The notes under the pieces were generated by a model. That model did no database searches and was not told where the DNA came from. It worked only from the letters and a program-made list of their open reading frames with translations. The position numbers and the translations under genes are program-made. From assembly GCF_040529185.1 (NCBI RefSeq), contig NZ_CP159510.1, forward strand, positions 744,001-808,000: a stretch of DNA of 64,000 nucleotides. The letters are read 5' to 3'. Each line of letters begins with the position of its first letter. Within the stretch, counting starts at the first letter, position 1. Shown here piece by piece: positions 33,579 to 44,488 of this stretch. Source of the stretch: Sporolactobacillus sp. Y61. Its GTDB lineage: Bacteria > Bacillota > Bacilli > Bacillales > Sporolactobacillaceae.

Positions 33579-35012
33579 CTATTGGACTCTTGCCGGAGAT
33601 TTCAGCTGGTCAATTAAGCCATTGACTTTTTTCTGAAGTTCACGGTCGACAGATAATTGTTTTGTGATTTTTTCATGAGCATGAATAACCGTAGTATGGT
33701 CACGGCCCCCGAATTCTTCACCGATTTTCGGAAGCGAATAATCCGTCAGTTCACGAGCAAGATACATGGCAATCTGTCTTGGAAAGGCAATGGACTTAGT
33801 CCGGCGCTTTGCTGCAAAATCTTCCAGACGCAGATGATATTCAGCACCGACAGCCACTTGAATATCCTGGATCGTGATTTGCTTCGGCCGGGCAGAAGGA
33901 ATAATATCTTTCAACGCTTCTGCCGCAAGATCGACGCTGATATCCTCATTGTTCAGTGATGAAAAAGCGATGACACGGATCAGGGCGCCTTCCAGTTCAC
34001 GAATATTGGTGTCGATCTGATTGGCGATATAGATCATGACCTCATTGGGTATATCCAGACCTTCTGCTTTTGCCTTTTTTCTTAGAATAGCAATACGGGT
34101 CTCAAGATCAGGCGGGGTGATATCTGTAATCAGCCCCCATTCAAACCGGGAACGTAAACGGTCTTCCAGTGTCGGAATTTCTTTTGGCGGCCGGTCGCTT
34201 GAGATGACAATCTGTTTGTATTCTTCATGGAGCGCATTAAATGTATGAAAAAACTCTTCCTGTGTCTGTTCTTTTCCGGCGAGGAACTGAATATCATCTA
34301 TGAGCAGGACATCAACGTTCCGGTATTTATTACGGAATTCCACCGTTTTATTGTCACGAATGGAATTAATAAATTCATTAGTGAATTTTTCAGAAGACAG
34401 GTAAACAACGCGAGCGGCCGGATTATGTTCGATTACATAGTGTCCGATCGCATGCATCAGGTGCGTTTTCCCCAGTCCGACCCCGCCGTAGATAAAAAGC
34501 GGGTTATAGGCTTTTGCCGGCGCTTCGGCGACTGCCAGAGAAGCGGCATGAGCAAAACGGTTTCCGGATCCGATGACAAAGGTTTCAAATGTATTTTTTG
34601 AATTCAGCATACTGTTATTAATCTCATCGAGACTTCTTCGATCAGTTGCACCGGAACGCTCAACAGGGTGCCCGGGGCTGTTTCTCTGACTGAAGTTCGC
34701 CGGCTCACTCTTTCTTTTTGGAGTTGTGCTGTTTCCCTTTTTATGACCGAGGCTCCCTTTATTTTTCTGCGGGATAACAAACTGGATGCTGTAGCGAATT
34801 CCAGTTATTTCCATAAGTATATCTGAAATCAGACGGGAATAATGTTCTTCCAGCCAGTCGCGTGAAAATTCATTCGGGACGCTGATAATCATGTTTTGTC
34901 CGTTTACAGCCTGTGCCTGAGTTTCTTTAAGCCATGTCTCAAAACTGGGTTTGCTAAGTTTCTTTTTAATGATGATCAGTGCCTGATCCCATATTTCTTT
35001 CAGGTTGTTCAA
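33579..35012 (-). CDS. dnaA: chromosomal replication initiator DnaA
   Basis: 477 residues. Domain I (1-80) precedes a variable linker with [20 protein letters not shown]. The AAA+ domain has Walker [10 protein letters not shown] and Walker [14 protein letters not shown], and the initiator-specific motif region is intact. The C-terminal helix-turn-helix includes [15 protein letters not shown], which contacts the DnaA box. The start appears to be TTG at 35012, behind a GGGGGG run about 9 nt upstream. DnaA boxes upstream of it suggest autoregulation. Confidence 0.98.
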   Translation of the reverse strand: MNNLKEIWDQALIIIKKKLSKPSFETWLKETQAQAVNGQNMIISVPNEFSRDWLEEHYSRLISDILMEITGIRYSIQFVIPQKNKGSLGHKKGNSTTPKRKSEPANFSQRNSPGHPVERSGATDRRSLDEINNSMLNSKNTFETFVIGSGNRFAHAASLAVAEAPAKAYNPLFIYGGVGLGKTHLMHAIGHYVIEHNPAARVVYLSSEKFTNEFINSIRDNKTVEFRNKYRNVDVLLIDDIQFLAGKEQTQEEFFHTFNALHEEYKQIVISSDRPPKEIPTLEDRLRSRFEWGLITDITPPDLETRIAILRKKAKAEGLDIPNEVMIYIANQIDTNIRELEGALIRVIAFSSLNNEDISVDLAAEALKDIIPSARPKQITIQDIQVAVGAEYHLRLEDFAAKRRTKSIAFPRQIAMYLARELTDYSLPKIGEEFGGRDHTTVIHAHEKITKQLSVDRELQKKVNGLIDQLKSPARVQ

Positions 35013-35136
35013 TGCTTTGCGGCCCCCCCTTGTCTGATGAAATACATAAAAAAAGCAAACGCCAACAGTCAGACTGGATGATCACACAGCCTGCGGACGA
35101 TTCACTGCTTTCACCTGTATACCCTGCTTTTTTTGC

Positions 35137-35472
35137 TTATCCACAAAATGTGCAGTTGAAAAATGCGTATTTTGTCGAACAGATTGAAGTTATCAACAGA
35201 TGTTAACAACCTGTGGATAAAACAACTAACATCTGTGCTAAACGTCTTGAAGATTTATCCACAGGCAGTGGATAAATCTGTGCATTAACGGACTTTTCGA
35301 CGGATTCAAGTACTATGATCATATCAAAAAAGCACCGATAAAGCAATGATCGCCAAAAGTTATCCACAGTGAATAACTTTTGCACATGGGCGTTGTACAC
35401 AGCCTGGTAATTTGTTAGGAACATGTCGATAAAACGTGAAAAAAATCGAAGGAGGAGAAATAATTATCCACA
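35137..35472. other. oriC: oriC box cluster (dnaA-rpmH gap)
   Basis: Perfect 9-mers TTATCCACA or its complement occur at 35137-35145, 35212-35220, 35255-35263, 35360-35368 and 35464-35472. One-mismatch boxes lie at 35190-35198 (TTATCAACA) and 35267-35275. This matches the upstream incA/incB-type DnaA-box clusters of bacillar origins. dnaA transcription runs left from here and rpmH right, so leading-strand gene direction changes at this point. Confidence 0.92.
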
Positions 35473-35517
35473 GAAGGTGGGGACGCATTTCAGGACGGTG
35501 GCGTCCTGGAAGGACGG

Positions 35518-35546
35518 TTGACTTTCACAAAAAAAATAATTATAAT
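35518..35546 (+). promoter_or_regulatory. rpmH promoter
   Basis: TTGACT, 17-bp spacer, perfect TATAAT on the plus strand. The AT-rich stretch here is part of this promoter. It gives a leader of about 105 nt before rpmH. Confidence 0.8.
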
Positions 35547-35658
35547 AAGTCAGACTGGTTTTGATTAGAGAATAATGAATGGATAAAATGAGATCCGACC
35601 TATATGTTTGAACGAGGCACCGATTTTATTTATCGATTTGTATGGGAGGTGTATGAAA

Positions 35659-35793
35659 GTGAAGCGTACCTATCAACCAAATAAACGCAGCAGAAAAAGA
35701 GTGCATGGTTTCCGTGCGAGAATGGCGACAGCAAAGGGCCGCAAGATTCTGGCAAACCGCCGGCGCAAGGGAAGGAAAGTTTTGTCTGCGTAA
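35659..35793 (+). CDS. rpmH: 50S ribosomal protein L34
   Basis: 44 residues from GTG at 35659, 8 nt after GGGAGGT; an ATG two codons earlier sits too near the ribosome site. [20 protein letters not shown] and [11 protein letters not shown] are L34 signatures. It opens the conserved rpmH-rnpA-yidD-yidC string and is followed by a terminator. Confidence 0.97.
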   Translation: MKRTYQPNKRSRKRVHGFRARMATAKGRKILANRRRKGRKVLSA

Positions 35794-35826
35794 AGCCACT
35801 GTCAGCATTGCAGTGGTTTTTTTCAC
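35794..35826 (+). terminator. terminator after rpmH
   Basis: AGCCACTG / CAGTGG stem with an 8-9 nt loop, followed by TTTTTTT. It probably lets only part of the transcripts continue into rnpA. Confidence 0.75.
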
Positions 35827-36038
35827 ACTATAATAGAGTTTGAAATTTTTACGAAAAGAAAAAGGGTTGAAAAACTGAAACCCCCGGATGCGTCAGGGGC
35901 TTGCCTGCGGGCCGGTTTTTCTTCATCAGGTCATGCGGGACAGGCAATAACGCAATGAGGGGACAGTTATTTCTTAGTTCGATGATCTATGATTAATATG
36001 CTACACAGGGTAAAATGATGTCCCACTGGAGGGACAAA

Positions 36039-36395
36039 ATGAAGACAATTCAGAGACTAAAGAAGAACGAAGATTTTCAGGTTGTTTTTAAAAAAGGGAA
36101 ATCATTCGCCAACAGACAGTTTGTTGTCTACGTACTTCGGCATCCCGGTCAGCCCTGTTCACGGCTGGGTCTGTCCGTGAGTAAAAAGATGGGCAATGCT
36201 GTCATGCGGAATCATATAAAAAGGTGTATCAAGGAAATCTTTCGGGATATGGCAGACAGACTGGAGCCTGGAAATGATTACATTATTATCTCTCGACGTC
36301 CGGTACGAACCATGTCCTATCATGAAATGCAGGGCAGCCTGATGCATGTTCTCAGAAAAGCAGGCGTAATAGCCGAACATAAGGACGAGTTATAA
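36039..36395 (+). CDS. rnpA: ribonuclease P protein component
   Basis: 118 residues from ATG at 36039, with GGAGGG upstream. The RNR-type motif region reads [20 protein letters not shown], typical of RnpA. With the M1 RNA it matures tRNA 5' ends. The stop overlaps the yidD start by one base (TAATG), suggesting coupled translation. Confidence 0.96.
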   Translation: MKTIQRLKKNEDFQVVFKKGKSFANRQFVVYVLRHPGQPCSRLGLSVSKKMGNAVMRNHIKRCIKEIFRDMADRLEPGNDYIIISRRPVRTMSYHEMQGSLMHVLRKAGVIAEHKDEL

Positions 36396-36667
36396 TGAAA
36401 TATATTTTTATATTTTTGATCCGCATCTATCAGAAATTTATATCACCTTTCACGCCGCCTTCATGCCGGTTTTACCCAACCTGCTCACAATATGCGCTGG
36501 AGGCCTTTTCGCGGTTCGGCGTTATTCGCGGTGGATGGCTGACAGTCAGGAGGCTCCTGAAGTGTCAGCCCTTTCATCCGGGAGGCTTTGATCCTGTGCC
36601 GGAAAAAAAAACCGGACACAGACATACAGGTATGATAACATTTCGTTCGGATCGACCGAGGAGGTAA
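36395..36667 (+). CDS. yidD: membrane protein insertion efficiency factor YidD
   Basis: 90 residues with the family motif [14 protein letters not shown] (three conserved Cys with C-x5-C) and [24 protein letters not shown]. It is a small membrane-associated protein that aids YidC-mediated insertion. It lies, as usual, between rnpA and yidC. Confidence 0.96.
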   Translation: MKYIFIFLIRIYQKFISPFTPPSCRFYPTCSQYALEAFSRFGVIRGGWLTVRRLLKCQPFHPGGFDPVPEKKTGHRHTGMITFRSDRPRR

Positions 36668-36671
36668 CATT

Positions 36672-37451
36672 TTGCGTAAACGATTAATTGGTGCGGGACT
36701 GCTTGTTCTGATTGTCGTGCTGCTCACAGGCTGTACGAATTTGAATGAACCGATTACCGCAGAGAGTGGGGGTTTCTGGAGTCATTATTTCGTATATCCT
36801 CTCTCATGGTTTATTATTGAAGTGGCCAAGATATTCTGGAACAGCTATGGCATTGCGATCATTATCACCACGTTGATTGTTCGACTCGTGATTTTGCCAT
36901 TGATGGCCAAGCAGGTCAAAAGTTCTCAGGCCATGCAGGAGCTGCAGCCGAAAATTAAAGCCCTTCAGGAGAAATACAGTTCCAAAGATCAGAATACGCA
37001 GCGCAAGCTTCAGGAAGAACAGATGAAACTCTTTCAGGAAAATCACATCAATCCGCTCGCCGGGTGTATGCCTCTCCTGATTCAGATGCCTATTTTGTTT
37101 GCCTTTTATCAGGCCATCATGCGCACATCGGAGATTAAAACACAGTCTTTTCTGTGGTTCCAGCTCGGCGCTCCTGATCCCTATTACATCTTGCCTGTGA
37201 TTGCTGCAGCGACAACCTTCCTGCAGCAGAAGATCATGATAGGCAGAATGGGGAACGCGAATCCGCAGATGACCATGATGCTTTACGTCTTCCCGCTGAT
37301 GATTGCGATTCCGGCTTTGTATTTCCCATCAGCACTGGCCCTTTACTGGGTTGTCGGTAATATCTTCATGATCTTCCAGACGTATATTATTTACGAGAAG
37401 CATGATGACAAAGAGAAACCGGCTGAAGGCTCCAGAAAGAAGAAAAAATAA
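36672..37451 (+). CDS. yidC: membrane protein insertase YidC/SpoIIIJ
   Basis: 259 residues. It has a lipoprotein-type signal ([12 protein letters not shown], lipobox Cys near 20) and the five-helix insertase core with the conserved Arg in [27 protein letters not shown] and [20 protein letters not shown] follow, then a basic tail. SpoIIIJ inserts membrane proteins and is needed in sporulation. Start appears to be TTG after GAGGTAAC. The gene jag, which normally follows, is absent; about 250 bp of non-coding DNA separates yidC from mnmE. Confidence 0.97.
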   Translation: MRKRLIGAGLLVLIVVLLTGCTNLNEPITAESGGFWSHYFVYPLSWFIIEVAKIFWNSYGIAIIITTLIVRLVILPLMAKQVKSSQAMQELQPKIKALQEKYSSKDQNTQRKLQEEQMKLFQENHINPLAGCMPLLIQMPILFAFYQAIMRTSEIKTQSFLWFQLGAPDPYYILPVIAAATTFLQQKIMIGRMGNANPQMTMMLYVFPLMIAIPALYFPSALALYWVVGNIFMIFQTYIIYEKHDDKEKPAEGSRKKKK

Positions 37452-37698
37452 CCGCAAGGGTAGATCTATAGAGTTTTCGGGGAAAAGCACGCATTCAGCG
37501 CGCTTTTTTCTCACTATAAAATTTTTTGAGGAAAAAAGGGTTGAAAAAACGTTGCCTCTGGCAGTGCCCGCGTCCTGCCAGTCGGCAAGTGTTCTTAGAC
37601 GTGTAGATTCTGTTTGCATAGCCGTAGTGTGGTCTCGTGAAACTGGATCAGCTGACAGACATCCGGGAGAGAGACTTATCAGAATTGGGGTGATAAAA

Positions 37699-39077
37699 TT
37701 GGATTATGATACCATTGCGGCCATCTCAACACCTGCCGGTGAGGGAGCGATCAGTATTGTCCGATTGAGCGGACCTGATGCTATTCAGGCGACAGATCGG
37801 CTGTATAAAGGAAAAAAGAGACTGACAGCAGTTCCTTCGCACACGATTCATTATGGTAAAATAATCGATCCGGACACAGAACGTATCGTTGATGAGGTAA
37901 TGGTTTCGGTCATGAAAAAACCGAAGACTTATACGCGGGAAGACGTTGTAGAAATTAACTGTCATGGCGGCATGATAAGTGTAAACCGTGTTCTGGAACT
38001 GATTCTTGACCAGAACGTGCGAATGGCAGAACCCGGTGAATTTACGAAAAGGGCGTTTCTGAACGGGCGCATTGATTTATCTCAGGCTGAAGCGGTTATG
38101 GATCTGATCCGGTCGAAAACAGACCGGGCAATGAATACAGCGATGGATCAGATGGAGGGTAAACTATCCAGACTTGTCCGTAAACTGCGGCAGCAGCTGC
38201 TGGACATTCTGGCTTCGGTTGAAGTCAATATTGATTATCCGGAATATGATGATGCGGAAATCGTAACCAATCAAATGCTCGATGATCGCTCAAAGAAAGT
38301 CAGGAAGGAAATTGATCACATTCTGGCAACAGCCAGACAGGGAAAGATTCTGAGAGAAGGGTTGTCTACAGCGATTATTGGCCGGCCGAATGTGGGTAAA
38401 TCGTCTCTCCTTAACCAGCTGGTGCATGAAAATAAAGCAATTGTGACCAATGTACCGGAACGACACGTGATATTATAGAAGAATATGTGAATATCAACGG
38501 TATACCACTGAAACTGATTGATACAGCAGGCATTCGTAAGACTGAGGATGTGGTGGAAAAGATTGGCGTAGAGCGGTCGCGGAGGGCCCTTCGTTCAGCT
38601 GATCTGGTTCTGCTCCTGATTAATTATCACGAGAGCCTGACAGAGGGGGACAGAGAACTATTTCAGTTGATTAAGGGAACACCGGCGATTATCATACTGA
38701 ATAAGACGGATCTTTCCTGCGGTGTTTCACTGGAAGAGGTCAATCGGCTGGCAGAGGGAAACCCGATTATCCGGACATCCCTCTCTAAGGATCAGGAACT
38801 CTCCGAATTGGAGAACAAAATCTCTTCGCTGTTCTTTGAACGGGGCCTCTCACAGAATGAAGAGGTCTGCGTTTCTAATACGCGGCATATTGCTTTGCTG
38901 AAAAAGGCACGTGCGGCAATCACTGACGCGATCCGCGCTTCAGAGAAGGGTATTCCTGTCGACATGGCTCAGATTGATGTGAAAAGGACATGGGAAATTC
39001 TGGGTGAGATTGTGGGAGACACGGTTTCAGACAGTCTGATTCATGAATTATTCTCGAAGTTTTGCCTTGGAAAATAA
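37699..39077 (+). CDS. mnmE: tRNA modification GTPase MnmE, broken by a -1 frameshift near 38457
   Basis: The first part (TTG start after GGGGTGA) gives the folate-binding N-terminal domain and Walker [13 protein letters not shown]. It then reads [11 protein letters not shown] and stops. Adding one G after TACCG gives [20 protein letters not shown], the switch region, and joins the second frame. That continues with DTAG, NKTD and the C-terminal [14 protein letters not shown] end (here FSKFCLGK). Restored length is about 459 residues, normal. With MnmG it makes the 5-carboxymethylaminomethyl group at U34 of some tRNAs. Confidence 0.95.
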
Positions 39078-39130
39078 GAAAACGCCTTTGAATAGATATT
39101 TTTAAATCAATCAAAAAGGGTGGAACAGTT

Positions 39131-41023
39131 ATGAAAACATATCAGGCCGGCACGTATGATGTGATTGTCGTTGGTGCCGGACATGCGGGTGTTGAGGCCG
39201 GCCTTGCAGCAGCAAGGATGGGTGCGAAGACACTGATGCTGACGATCAGTCTGGAAGGCGTCGCTTTTATGCCATGCAATCCGTCTGTCGGCGGCCCGGC
39301 CAAGGGTGTTGTGGTCAGGGAGGTCGATGCACTTGGTGGTGAAATGGCTCACAATATAGATAAAACGTATATTCAGATGAGAATGCTGAACACCCGAAAG
39401 GGACCTGCCGTCCGGGCGCTGCGTGCTCAGGCAGACAAACAGCTTTATCAGCGTGCCATGAAGCAGACTATTGAAGAAACAGAAAATCTGACCTTGCGTC
39501 AGGGCATGGTAGAAAAACTGATTGTGGAAGACGGGGTCTGCAGGGGAGTTGTTGTCGCGACCGGAGCAAAGTACCTGGCAAAAACGGTTGTTCTGACAAC
39601 AGGCGTCTATCTGAAAGGGAAAATTATTATCGGTGATCTGGAATATGAGAGTGGTCCGAATAATATGCAGGCTTCGGTCAAGCTGTCGGACTGTTTGCGA
39701 GAACTGGGATTCGATCTGGTCCGGTTTAAAACAGGCACTCCGCCGCGTGTTAATGGACGGACTGTTGACTATTCCAAAACGGAAATTCAGCCCGGTGATA
39801 AGCGGCCTCTTGCATTTTCCTATGATACCACGCAATTTGTCAAAGATCAGATTCCCTGCTGGCTGACGTACACCAATCCTGTGACTCATCAGATCATCCA
39901 TGATAATTTGGACCGTTCTCCCATTTACTCCGGTGCCATCGTCGGTACCGGACCAAGATACTGCCCGTCAATTGAAACGAAAATTGTCCGTTTCAGTGAT
40001 AAAAGCCGTCATCAGCTTTTTCTTGAACCCGAAGGACGGGAAACAAGAGAAGTATACGTTGATGGTCTGTCGACGAGCCTGCCGGAGGAGATTCAGCGAA
40101 AGATGCTGGAGTCCATATCCGGGCTGGAACACGCGGAAATGATGCGTCCGGGGTATGCTATCGAATACGATGCTCTTGTTCCGACGCAACTGTGGCCGTC
40201 GCTTGAGACAAAAAAAATCTCAGGACTTTTTACGGCTGGTCAGATTAACGGGACATCCGGATATGAAGAAGCAGCCGGGCAGGGGCTGATGGGCGGCATT
40301 AATGCGGCACGTAAAGCATCTGGTCTGGATCCGATTATTCTTGACCGTTCGCAGGCTTACATCGGTGTGCTAATTGATGATTTGGTCACCAAAGGGACAA
40401 AGGAACCTTATCGTTTACTGACTTCACGTGCAGAATATCGCCTGCTTCTCCGTCATGATAATGCAGATCTGCGTCTGACGGAGCTCGGTCATCAAATTGG
40501 TTTAATCCCTGAAGAACGGTATCAGAGATTTTTGAGAAAGAAACAGATGATTGAACACGAAAGAAAACGCCTTGCTTCTTTGACTGTCAAGCCTTCTGAA
40601 GCTGTGAATGCGTTGCTTGCGAAAAAAGGTGCAACAGCAATTCGGGAACCCATCAGAGCTGACCGACTGTTAAAGAGACCGGAACTCGATTACCATGATC
40701 TGGTCACTCTGCTGCCGGATGACGGGAACCAGATTCCCGAAGAAGTTGGTGAGCAGGTCGAGATTCAGATAAAATATGAGGGCTATATTAATAAACAACT
40801 GCAGCAGGTAGAAAAAATGAAACGCATGGAACAGAAAAAGATCCCTCAGGATCTCGACTATGAGGCAATTGACGGGCTGGCTACGGAGGCCAGACAGAAA
40901 TTAAGCAAAGTCCGTCCGATATCGGTAGGTCAGGCTTCACGGGTTTCCGGCGTGAATCCGAGCGATATTGCCATTCTGCTGGTTTATCTGGAACAGGGCA
41001 GACTGGCGAAAACAACCGGCTGA
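39131..41023 (+). CDS. mnmG: tRNA U34 carboxymethylaminomethyl modification enzyme MnmG
   Basis: 630 residues. FAD-binding [17 protein letters not shown] (about 16-32) and the GidA hallmarks [37 protein letters not shown] and [16 protein letters not shown] are intact. The C-terminal MnmE-binding domain ends with [16 protein letters not shown]. It partners MnmE, encoded just upstream. Confidence 0.98.
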   Translation: MKTYQAGTYDVIVVGAGHAGVEAGLAAARMGAKTLMLTISLEGVAFMPCNPSVGGPAKGVVVREVDALGGEMAHNIDKTYIQMRMLNTRKGPAVRALRAQADKQLYQRAMKQTIEETENLTLRQGMVEKLIVEDGVCRGVVVATGAKYLAKTVVLTTGVYLKGKIIIGDLEYESGPNNMQASVKLSDCLRELGFDLVRFKTGTPPRVNGRTVDYSKTEIQPGDKRPLAFSYDTTQFVKDQIPCWLTYTNPVTHQIIHDNLDRSPIYSGAIVGTGPRYCPSIETKIVRFSDKSRHQLFLEPEGRETREVYVDGLSTSLPEEIQRKMLESISGLEHAEMMRPGYAIEYDALVPTQLWPSLETKKISGLFTAGQINGTSGYEEAAGQGLMGGINAARKASGLDPIILDRSQAYIGVLIDDLVTKGTKEPYRLLTSRAEYRLLLRHDNADLRLTELGHQIGLIPEERYQRFLRKKQMIEHERKRLASLTVKPSEAVNALLAKKGATAIREPIRADRLLKRPELDYHDLVTLLPDDGNQIPEEVGEQVEIQIKYEGYINKQLQQVEKMKRMEQKKIPQDLDYEAIDGLATEARQKLSKVRPISVGQASRVSGVNPSDIAILLVYLEQGRLAKTTG

Positions 41024-41041
41024 CAGCTCTTGGAGGAACAA

Positions 41042-41749
41042 ATGAAATATCTCGAATCAATACTGTCAAATCAGGGATTGCAGCTTTCTGAAGTTCAGAA
41101 AAAACAATTTGACCTGTATTTCCAGAAACTTGTAAAATGGAATCAGAAAGTGAATCTTACAGCAATTACCGAAGAAAAAGAGGTCACGGTGAAACATTTT
41201 TATGATTCACTGACACCGGCCTTTTATTTTCCCTTCAGTAGCGGCATGACACTCTGTGATGTCGGTTCGGGGGCGGGTTTTCCCGGGATTCCTTTGAAAA
41301 TCATGTACCCCGGGCTTAAACTGACCTTGGTTGATGCCCTGAAAAAAAGGCTGTCTTTCATTGAATCACTGACAGGGACACTGAATCTGAATGATGTCCG
41401 GCTCTACCATGACCGTGCAGAAACGTTTGCACACAGGAGGGGTATTCGTGAGTCTTTTGATATTGTGACTGCCCGGGCGGTGGCGCCTCTTTCTGTACTC
41501 TGTGAATATTGTCTGCCCCTCAATCGGACAGGGGGGACATTCATTGCTCTTAAAGGAGCAAATGCCAGTCAGGAGATCTCCAGTTCTGACCATGCTCTCC
41601 ATGAGCTCGGCGGAACACTTCAGCGATCCGTTTCTCTGGATCTGCCTGATCTTGCCGGTAAGAGGACCCTTGTTTTTATTAAAAAAACAGGCACAACGCC
41701 TGTAAAATACCCAAGAAAGCCTGGAACGCCTTCCAGGAAGCCATTGTGA
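41042..41749 (+). CDS. rsmG: 16S rRNA (guanine-527-N7) methyltransferase RsmG
   Basis: 235 residues from ATG at 41042, with GGAGGAA just upstream. SAM-binding motif CDVGSGAGFPGIPLKI and TARAVAPLSVLCEYCLP are typical. The C-terminus is extended and Pro/Lys-rich. It follows mnmG by 19 nt. A parS site immediately follows its stop. Confidence 0.96.
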   Translation: MKYLESILSNQGLQLSEVQKKQFDLYFQKLVKWNQKVNLTAITEEKEVTVKHFYDSLTPAFYFPFSSGMTLCDVGSGAGFPGIPLKIMYPGLKLTLVDALKKRLSFIESLTGTLNLNDVRLYHDRAETFAHRRGIRESFDIVTARAVAPLSVLCEYCLPLNRTGGTFIALKGANASQEISSSDHALHELGGTLQRSVSLDLPDLAGKRTLVFIKKTGTTPVKYPRKPGTPSRKPL

Positions 41750-41765
41750 TGTTTCACGTGAAACA
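41750..41765 (+). promoter_or_regulatory. parS: parS site
   Basis: Perfect 16-bp palindrome TGTTTCACGTGAAACA, the Spo0J (ParB) binding site, between rsmG and noc. Spo0J loads here and recruits SMC near the origin. Confidence 0.97.
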
Positions 41766-41844
41766 TTGGGGTTAATTGCCGGAAGGAATTCAAAGCTGTG
41801 CAGCCGAAATAGATAAAAGGCGGCCGTAAAAGGGTGGTGTCAAA

Positions 41845-42708
41845 ATGAAACATTCTTTATCTCATCTTTTTAATCAGGATCATGAAGACAGTGCTACATT
41901 CACTCACAGTGAAAATGATGAGACCCACGTACAGGAAATAGAAATAAATAAAATTGTTCCAAATCCGTATCAGCCGCGTTCCATTTTTAATGAAGAAAAA
42001 CTGCGGGAATTGGCAGCTACCATTAGGGAACATGGTGTCATACAACCCATTGTGTTGCGCCCTTCAGGGGATCATTTTGAAATTATCGCAGGAGAAAGAC
42101 GTTGGCGTGCGGTCTCTTATCTGGGGTGGGAAAAGATTCCCGCCATCATTAAGCATCTTGACGAAGACCAGACGGCTTCCATTGCATTAATAGAAAATCT
42201 CCAGAGAGAAGAACTGACAGCTATAGAAGAAGCAATGGCTTATGCACGATTAATGGATATCAACGGGTTAACACAGGAGGGACTGGCTCAGCAACTGGGG
42301 AAGGGGCAGTCCACCATTGCCAATAAATTAAGGTTGCTTAAATTACCTTCATCCGTTCAAAGCTCTATATTAGAAAAAAAGATTACAGAACGTCATGCCC
42401 GTGCTTTACTTATTCTGAAAGATCCGGAGAAACAGGAAAAGCTTCTGAAAGATATTCTGGAGAAACAATTGAACGTCAAACAGACAGAATTTCGTGTAAG
42501 AAAGCTTCTTGAAGAAGGTAAAGGAAAGAACGAGAAGAAAAACCGCAAACAAAGGCGACAATCCTTGAGCAGGGATACCCGAATCGCCGTAAATACAATC
42601 CGTCAATCCGTACACATGGTGACCCGTTCGGGTATGCCGATTGATACGGAAGAAGAGGATATGGGCGACTTTTATCAATTTACAATCAAAATTCCAAAAA
42701 ATAAATAA
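41845..42708 (+). CDS. noc: nucleoid occlusion protein Noc
   Basis: 287 residues, a ParB-family CTPase. The N-terminal region contains [14 protein letters not shown] and the CTP-binding box [18 protein letters not shown] helix-turn-helix ([24 protein letters not shown]) and a C-terminal dimerisation part follow. Placement between rsmG and soj, and divergence from the second ParB gene, mark it as Noc rather than Spo0J. Noc binds NBS sites and blocks septum formation over DNA. Confidence 0.95.
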   Translation: MKHSLSHLFNQDHEDSATFTHSENDETHVQEIEINKIVPNPYQPRSIFNEEKLRELAATIREHGVIQPIVLRPSGDHFEIIAGERRWRAVSYLGWEKIPAIIKHLDEDQTASIALIENLQREELTAIEEAMAYARLMDINGLTQEGLAQQLGKGQSTIANKLRLLKLPSSVQSSILEKKITERHARALLILKDPEKQEKLLKDILEKQLNVKQTEFRVRKLLEEGKGKNEKKNRKQRRQSLSRDTRIAVNTIRQSVHMVTRSGMPIDTEEEDMGDFYQFTIKIPKNK

Positions 42709-42750
42709 ACAAATGATGAATGCGTGAACTGAATAGTGAACAATGAGTTA

Positions 42751-42790
42751 TCCGGCAAAGATTCTGACGAGCCCTTTGCTGGATATTTTT
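42751..42790 (+). terminator. terminator after noc
   Basis: TCCGGCAAAG / CTTTGCTGGA stem, 13-nt loop, then TATTTTTG. Confidence 0.8.
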
Positions 42791-42873
42791 GTGATTCAAT
42801 ATTAATGATCATCGATTGATCTTTTCATGGTAAAATAAAAGATAGCAATTGAGATTTGAGAGTAGGTGTAAGT

Positions 42874-43635
42874 GTGAGTAAAATTCTGGCTATTGCCAAT
42901 CAAAAAGGCGGTGTCGGCAAAACCACTACGGCTGTTAATTTGAGCGCCTGTCTTGCGACACTTGGCTGTAAGGTCCTGCTTGTTGATACTGATCCTCAGG
43001 GAAATGCAACAAGCGGTTCGGGTGTGGACAAAGGGGAAGTGGATGAATGTGTCTATGATGTCCTTGTTGAAGAAACCGAAGTGGCGGGTGTTGTGAAGCC
43101 ATCGGCCATTGAGAATATGGATGTACTTCCTTCAGCCATTCAGCTGGCCGGAGCAGAAATCGAACTTGTTCCGACCATTTCACGCGAAGTTCGGTTAAAA
43201 AAGGCGCTGGATAAAGTAAAAGATACATATGATTACATCATCATAGATTGCCCACCCTCTCTGGGTCTTTTGACCATTAATGCCCTGACTGCTTCGGACG
43301 CAGTCATCATACCGGTTCAGTGCGAATATTATGCGCTGGAAGGACTGAGTCAGCTGCTGAATACCGTACGGTTAGTACAGAAACATTTGAATCATCATCT
43401 GGCCATTGAAGGCGTCTTGCTGACTATGCTGGATGCCAGAACTAATCTGGGACTGCAGGTGATCCAGGAAGTGAAAAAGTACTTTCAGGATCATGTCTTT
43501 CACACAATTATCCCGCGTAATGTCCGCCTGAGTGAAGCGCCCAGTCATGGCAAGCCGATCATTATCTATGATTCCCGCTCAAGAGGTGCAGAGGTTTATC
43601 TTGATTTTGCAAAGGAAGTGATGACTGGTGACTAA
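42874..43635 (+). CDS. soj: ParA-family ATPase Soj
   Basis: 253 residues from GTG at 42874 (SKILAIANQKGGVGKTTT). Deviant Walker A KGGVGKTT, Walker B IIDCPPSLGLL and the ParA switch region are present. It regulates DnaA and, with Spo0J, chromosome segregation. Its last codons overlap the spo0J start by 8 nt, so the two are coupled. Confidence 0.97.
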   Translation: MSKILAIANQKGGVGKTTTAVNLSACLATLGCKVLLVDTDPQGNATSGSGVDKGEVDECVYDVLVEETEVAGVVKPSAIENMDVLPSAIQLAGAEIELVPTISREVRLKKALDKVKDTYDYIIIDCPPSLGLLTINALTASDAVIIPVQCEYYALEGLSQLLNTVRLVQKHLNHHLAIEGVLLTMLDARTNLGLQVIQEVKKYFQDHVFHTIIPRNVRLSEAPSHGKPIIIYDSRSRGAEVYLDFAKEVMTGD

Positions 43636-44488
43636 AGCTTTGGGGAAAGGACTTGATGCCTTCTTCCCCACTGCATTTTCAGGTGATCTGGACAATGCAG
43701 TGGAAAGTGTTGCCCTGGAAGATCTCAGACCCAATCCATACCAGCCAAGAAAACAATTTGATGAGGCGGGACTGGATGAGCTCGCCCGGTCGATCAGAAT
43801 GCATGGAATCATTCAGCCGCTTGTGGTCAGAAAAAGTATCAAAGGTTATGACATCGTTGCCGGAGAACGCCGCTTTCGCGCGGCAAAACGTGCAGACCTC
43901 AAGAAAGTTCCTGTCGTCATTAAAGAACTATCAGATAATGAGATGATGCAGATTGCCCTGATTGAAAATCTGCAGCGGGAAAATCTGAATCCAATTGAAG
44001 AAGCAACAGCGTACAAGAAACTGCTCGATGGATTGAAGCTGACACAGGAAGAACTGGCAAAAAAGCTGGGTAAAAGCAGACCGCATGTGGCCAACCAGCT
44101 GCGCCTGCTGCAACTGGATGGGAAAGTTCAGAAATTACTTGAGGAAGGAAAACTCTCCATGGGCCATGGCAGGGCACTTGTCGGTTTGAAAGATAAAAAG
44201 CAACTGATTCCGGTTGTCAATAAAGTCCTAAAAGAGCAATTAAATGTGCGTCAGCTTGAAGCACTGATTCAAAAACTCAATCATCATGTTTCACGTGAAA
44301 CATCAAAGAAAAAAACATGGACCATGCCTCCGGAACTGAAAGAAAAGGTGGACGGAATTCGTGAACGACTGGGTACCTCGGTAAAAATAAAACCGGCAAG
44401 AGCAGGGGAAAAAGGAAAGATTGAACTGGACTACTACTCAGCAGACGATCTGTACCGCCTGCTGGAACTGATCAATCATCCCTCATAA
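43628..44488 (+). CDS. spo0J: ParB-family chromosome segregation protein Spo0J
   Basis: 286 residues from GTG overlapping soj. It starts TKALGKGLDAFFP (the Soj-activating peptide) and has NPYQPRKQFDEAGLDELA, the CTP-binding motifs GERRFRAAKRAD and ENLQRENLNPIEEA, and a helix-turn-helix (LTQEELAKKLGKSRPHVANQL). A parS palindrome lies inside its coding sequence, as in B. subtilis. Confidence 0.97.
   Translation: MTKALGKGLDAFFPTAFSGDLDNAVESVALEDLRPNPYQPRKQFDEAGLDELARSIRMHGIIQPLVVRKSIKGYDIVAGERRFRAAKRADLKKVPVVIKELSDNEMMQIALIENLQRENLNPIEEATAYKKLLDGLKLTQEELAKKLGKSRPHVANQLRLLQLDGKVQKLLEEGKLSMGHGRALVGLKDKKQLIPVVNKVLKEQLNVRQLEALIQKLNHHVSRETSKKKTWTMPPELKEKVDGIRERLGTSVKIKPARAGEKGKIELDYYSADDLYRLLELINHPS
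44287..44302 (+). promoter_or_regulatory. parS: parS site inside spo0J
   Basis: Perfect TGTTTCACGTGAAACA, in frame in the linker of Spo0J, the same location as the classic B. subtilis parS. Confidence 0.97.

Noticed and set aside
35527..35550. AT-rich run downstream of the dnaA-rpmH boxes as the duplex-unwinding element
   Set aside because: It is the spacer and -10 of a near-perfect promoter for rpmH; the DnaA-trio layout is in the dnaA-dnaN gap instead.
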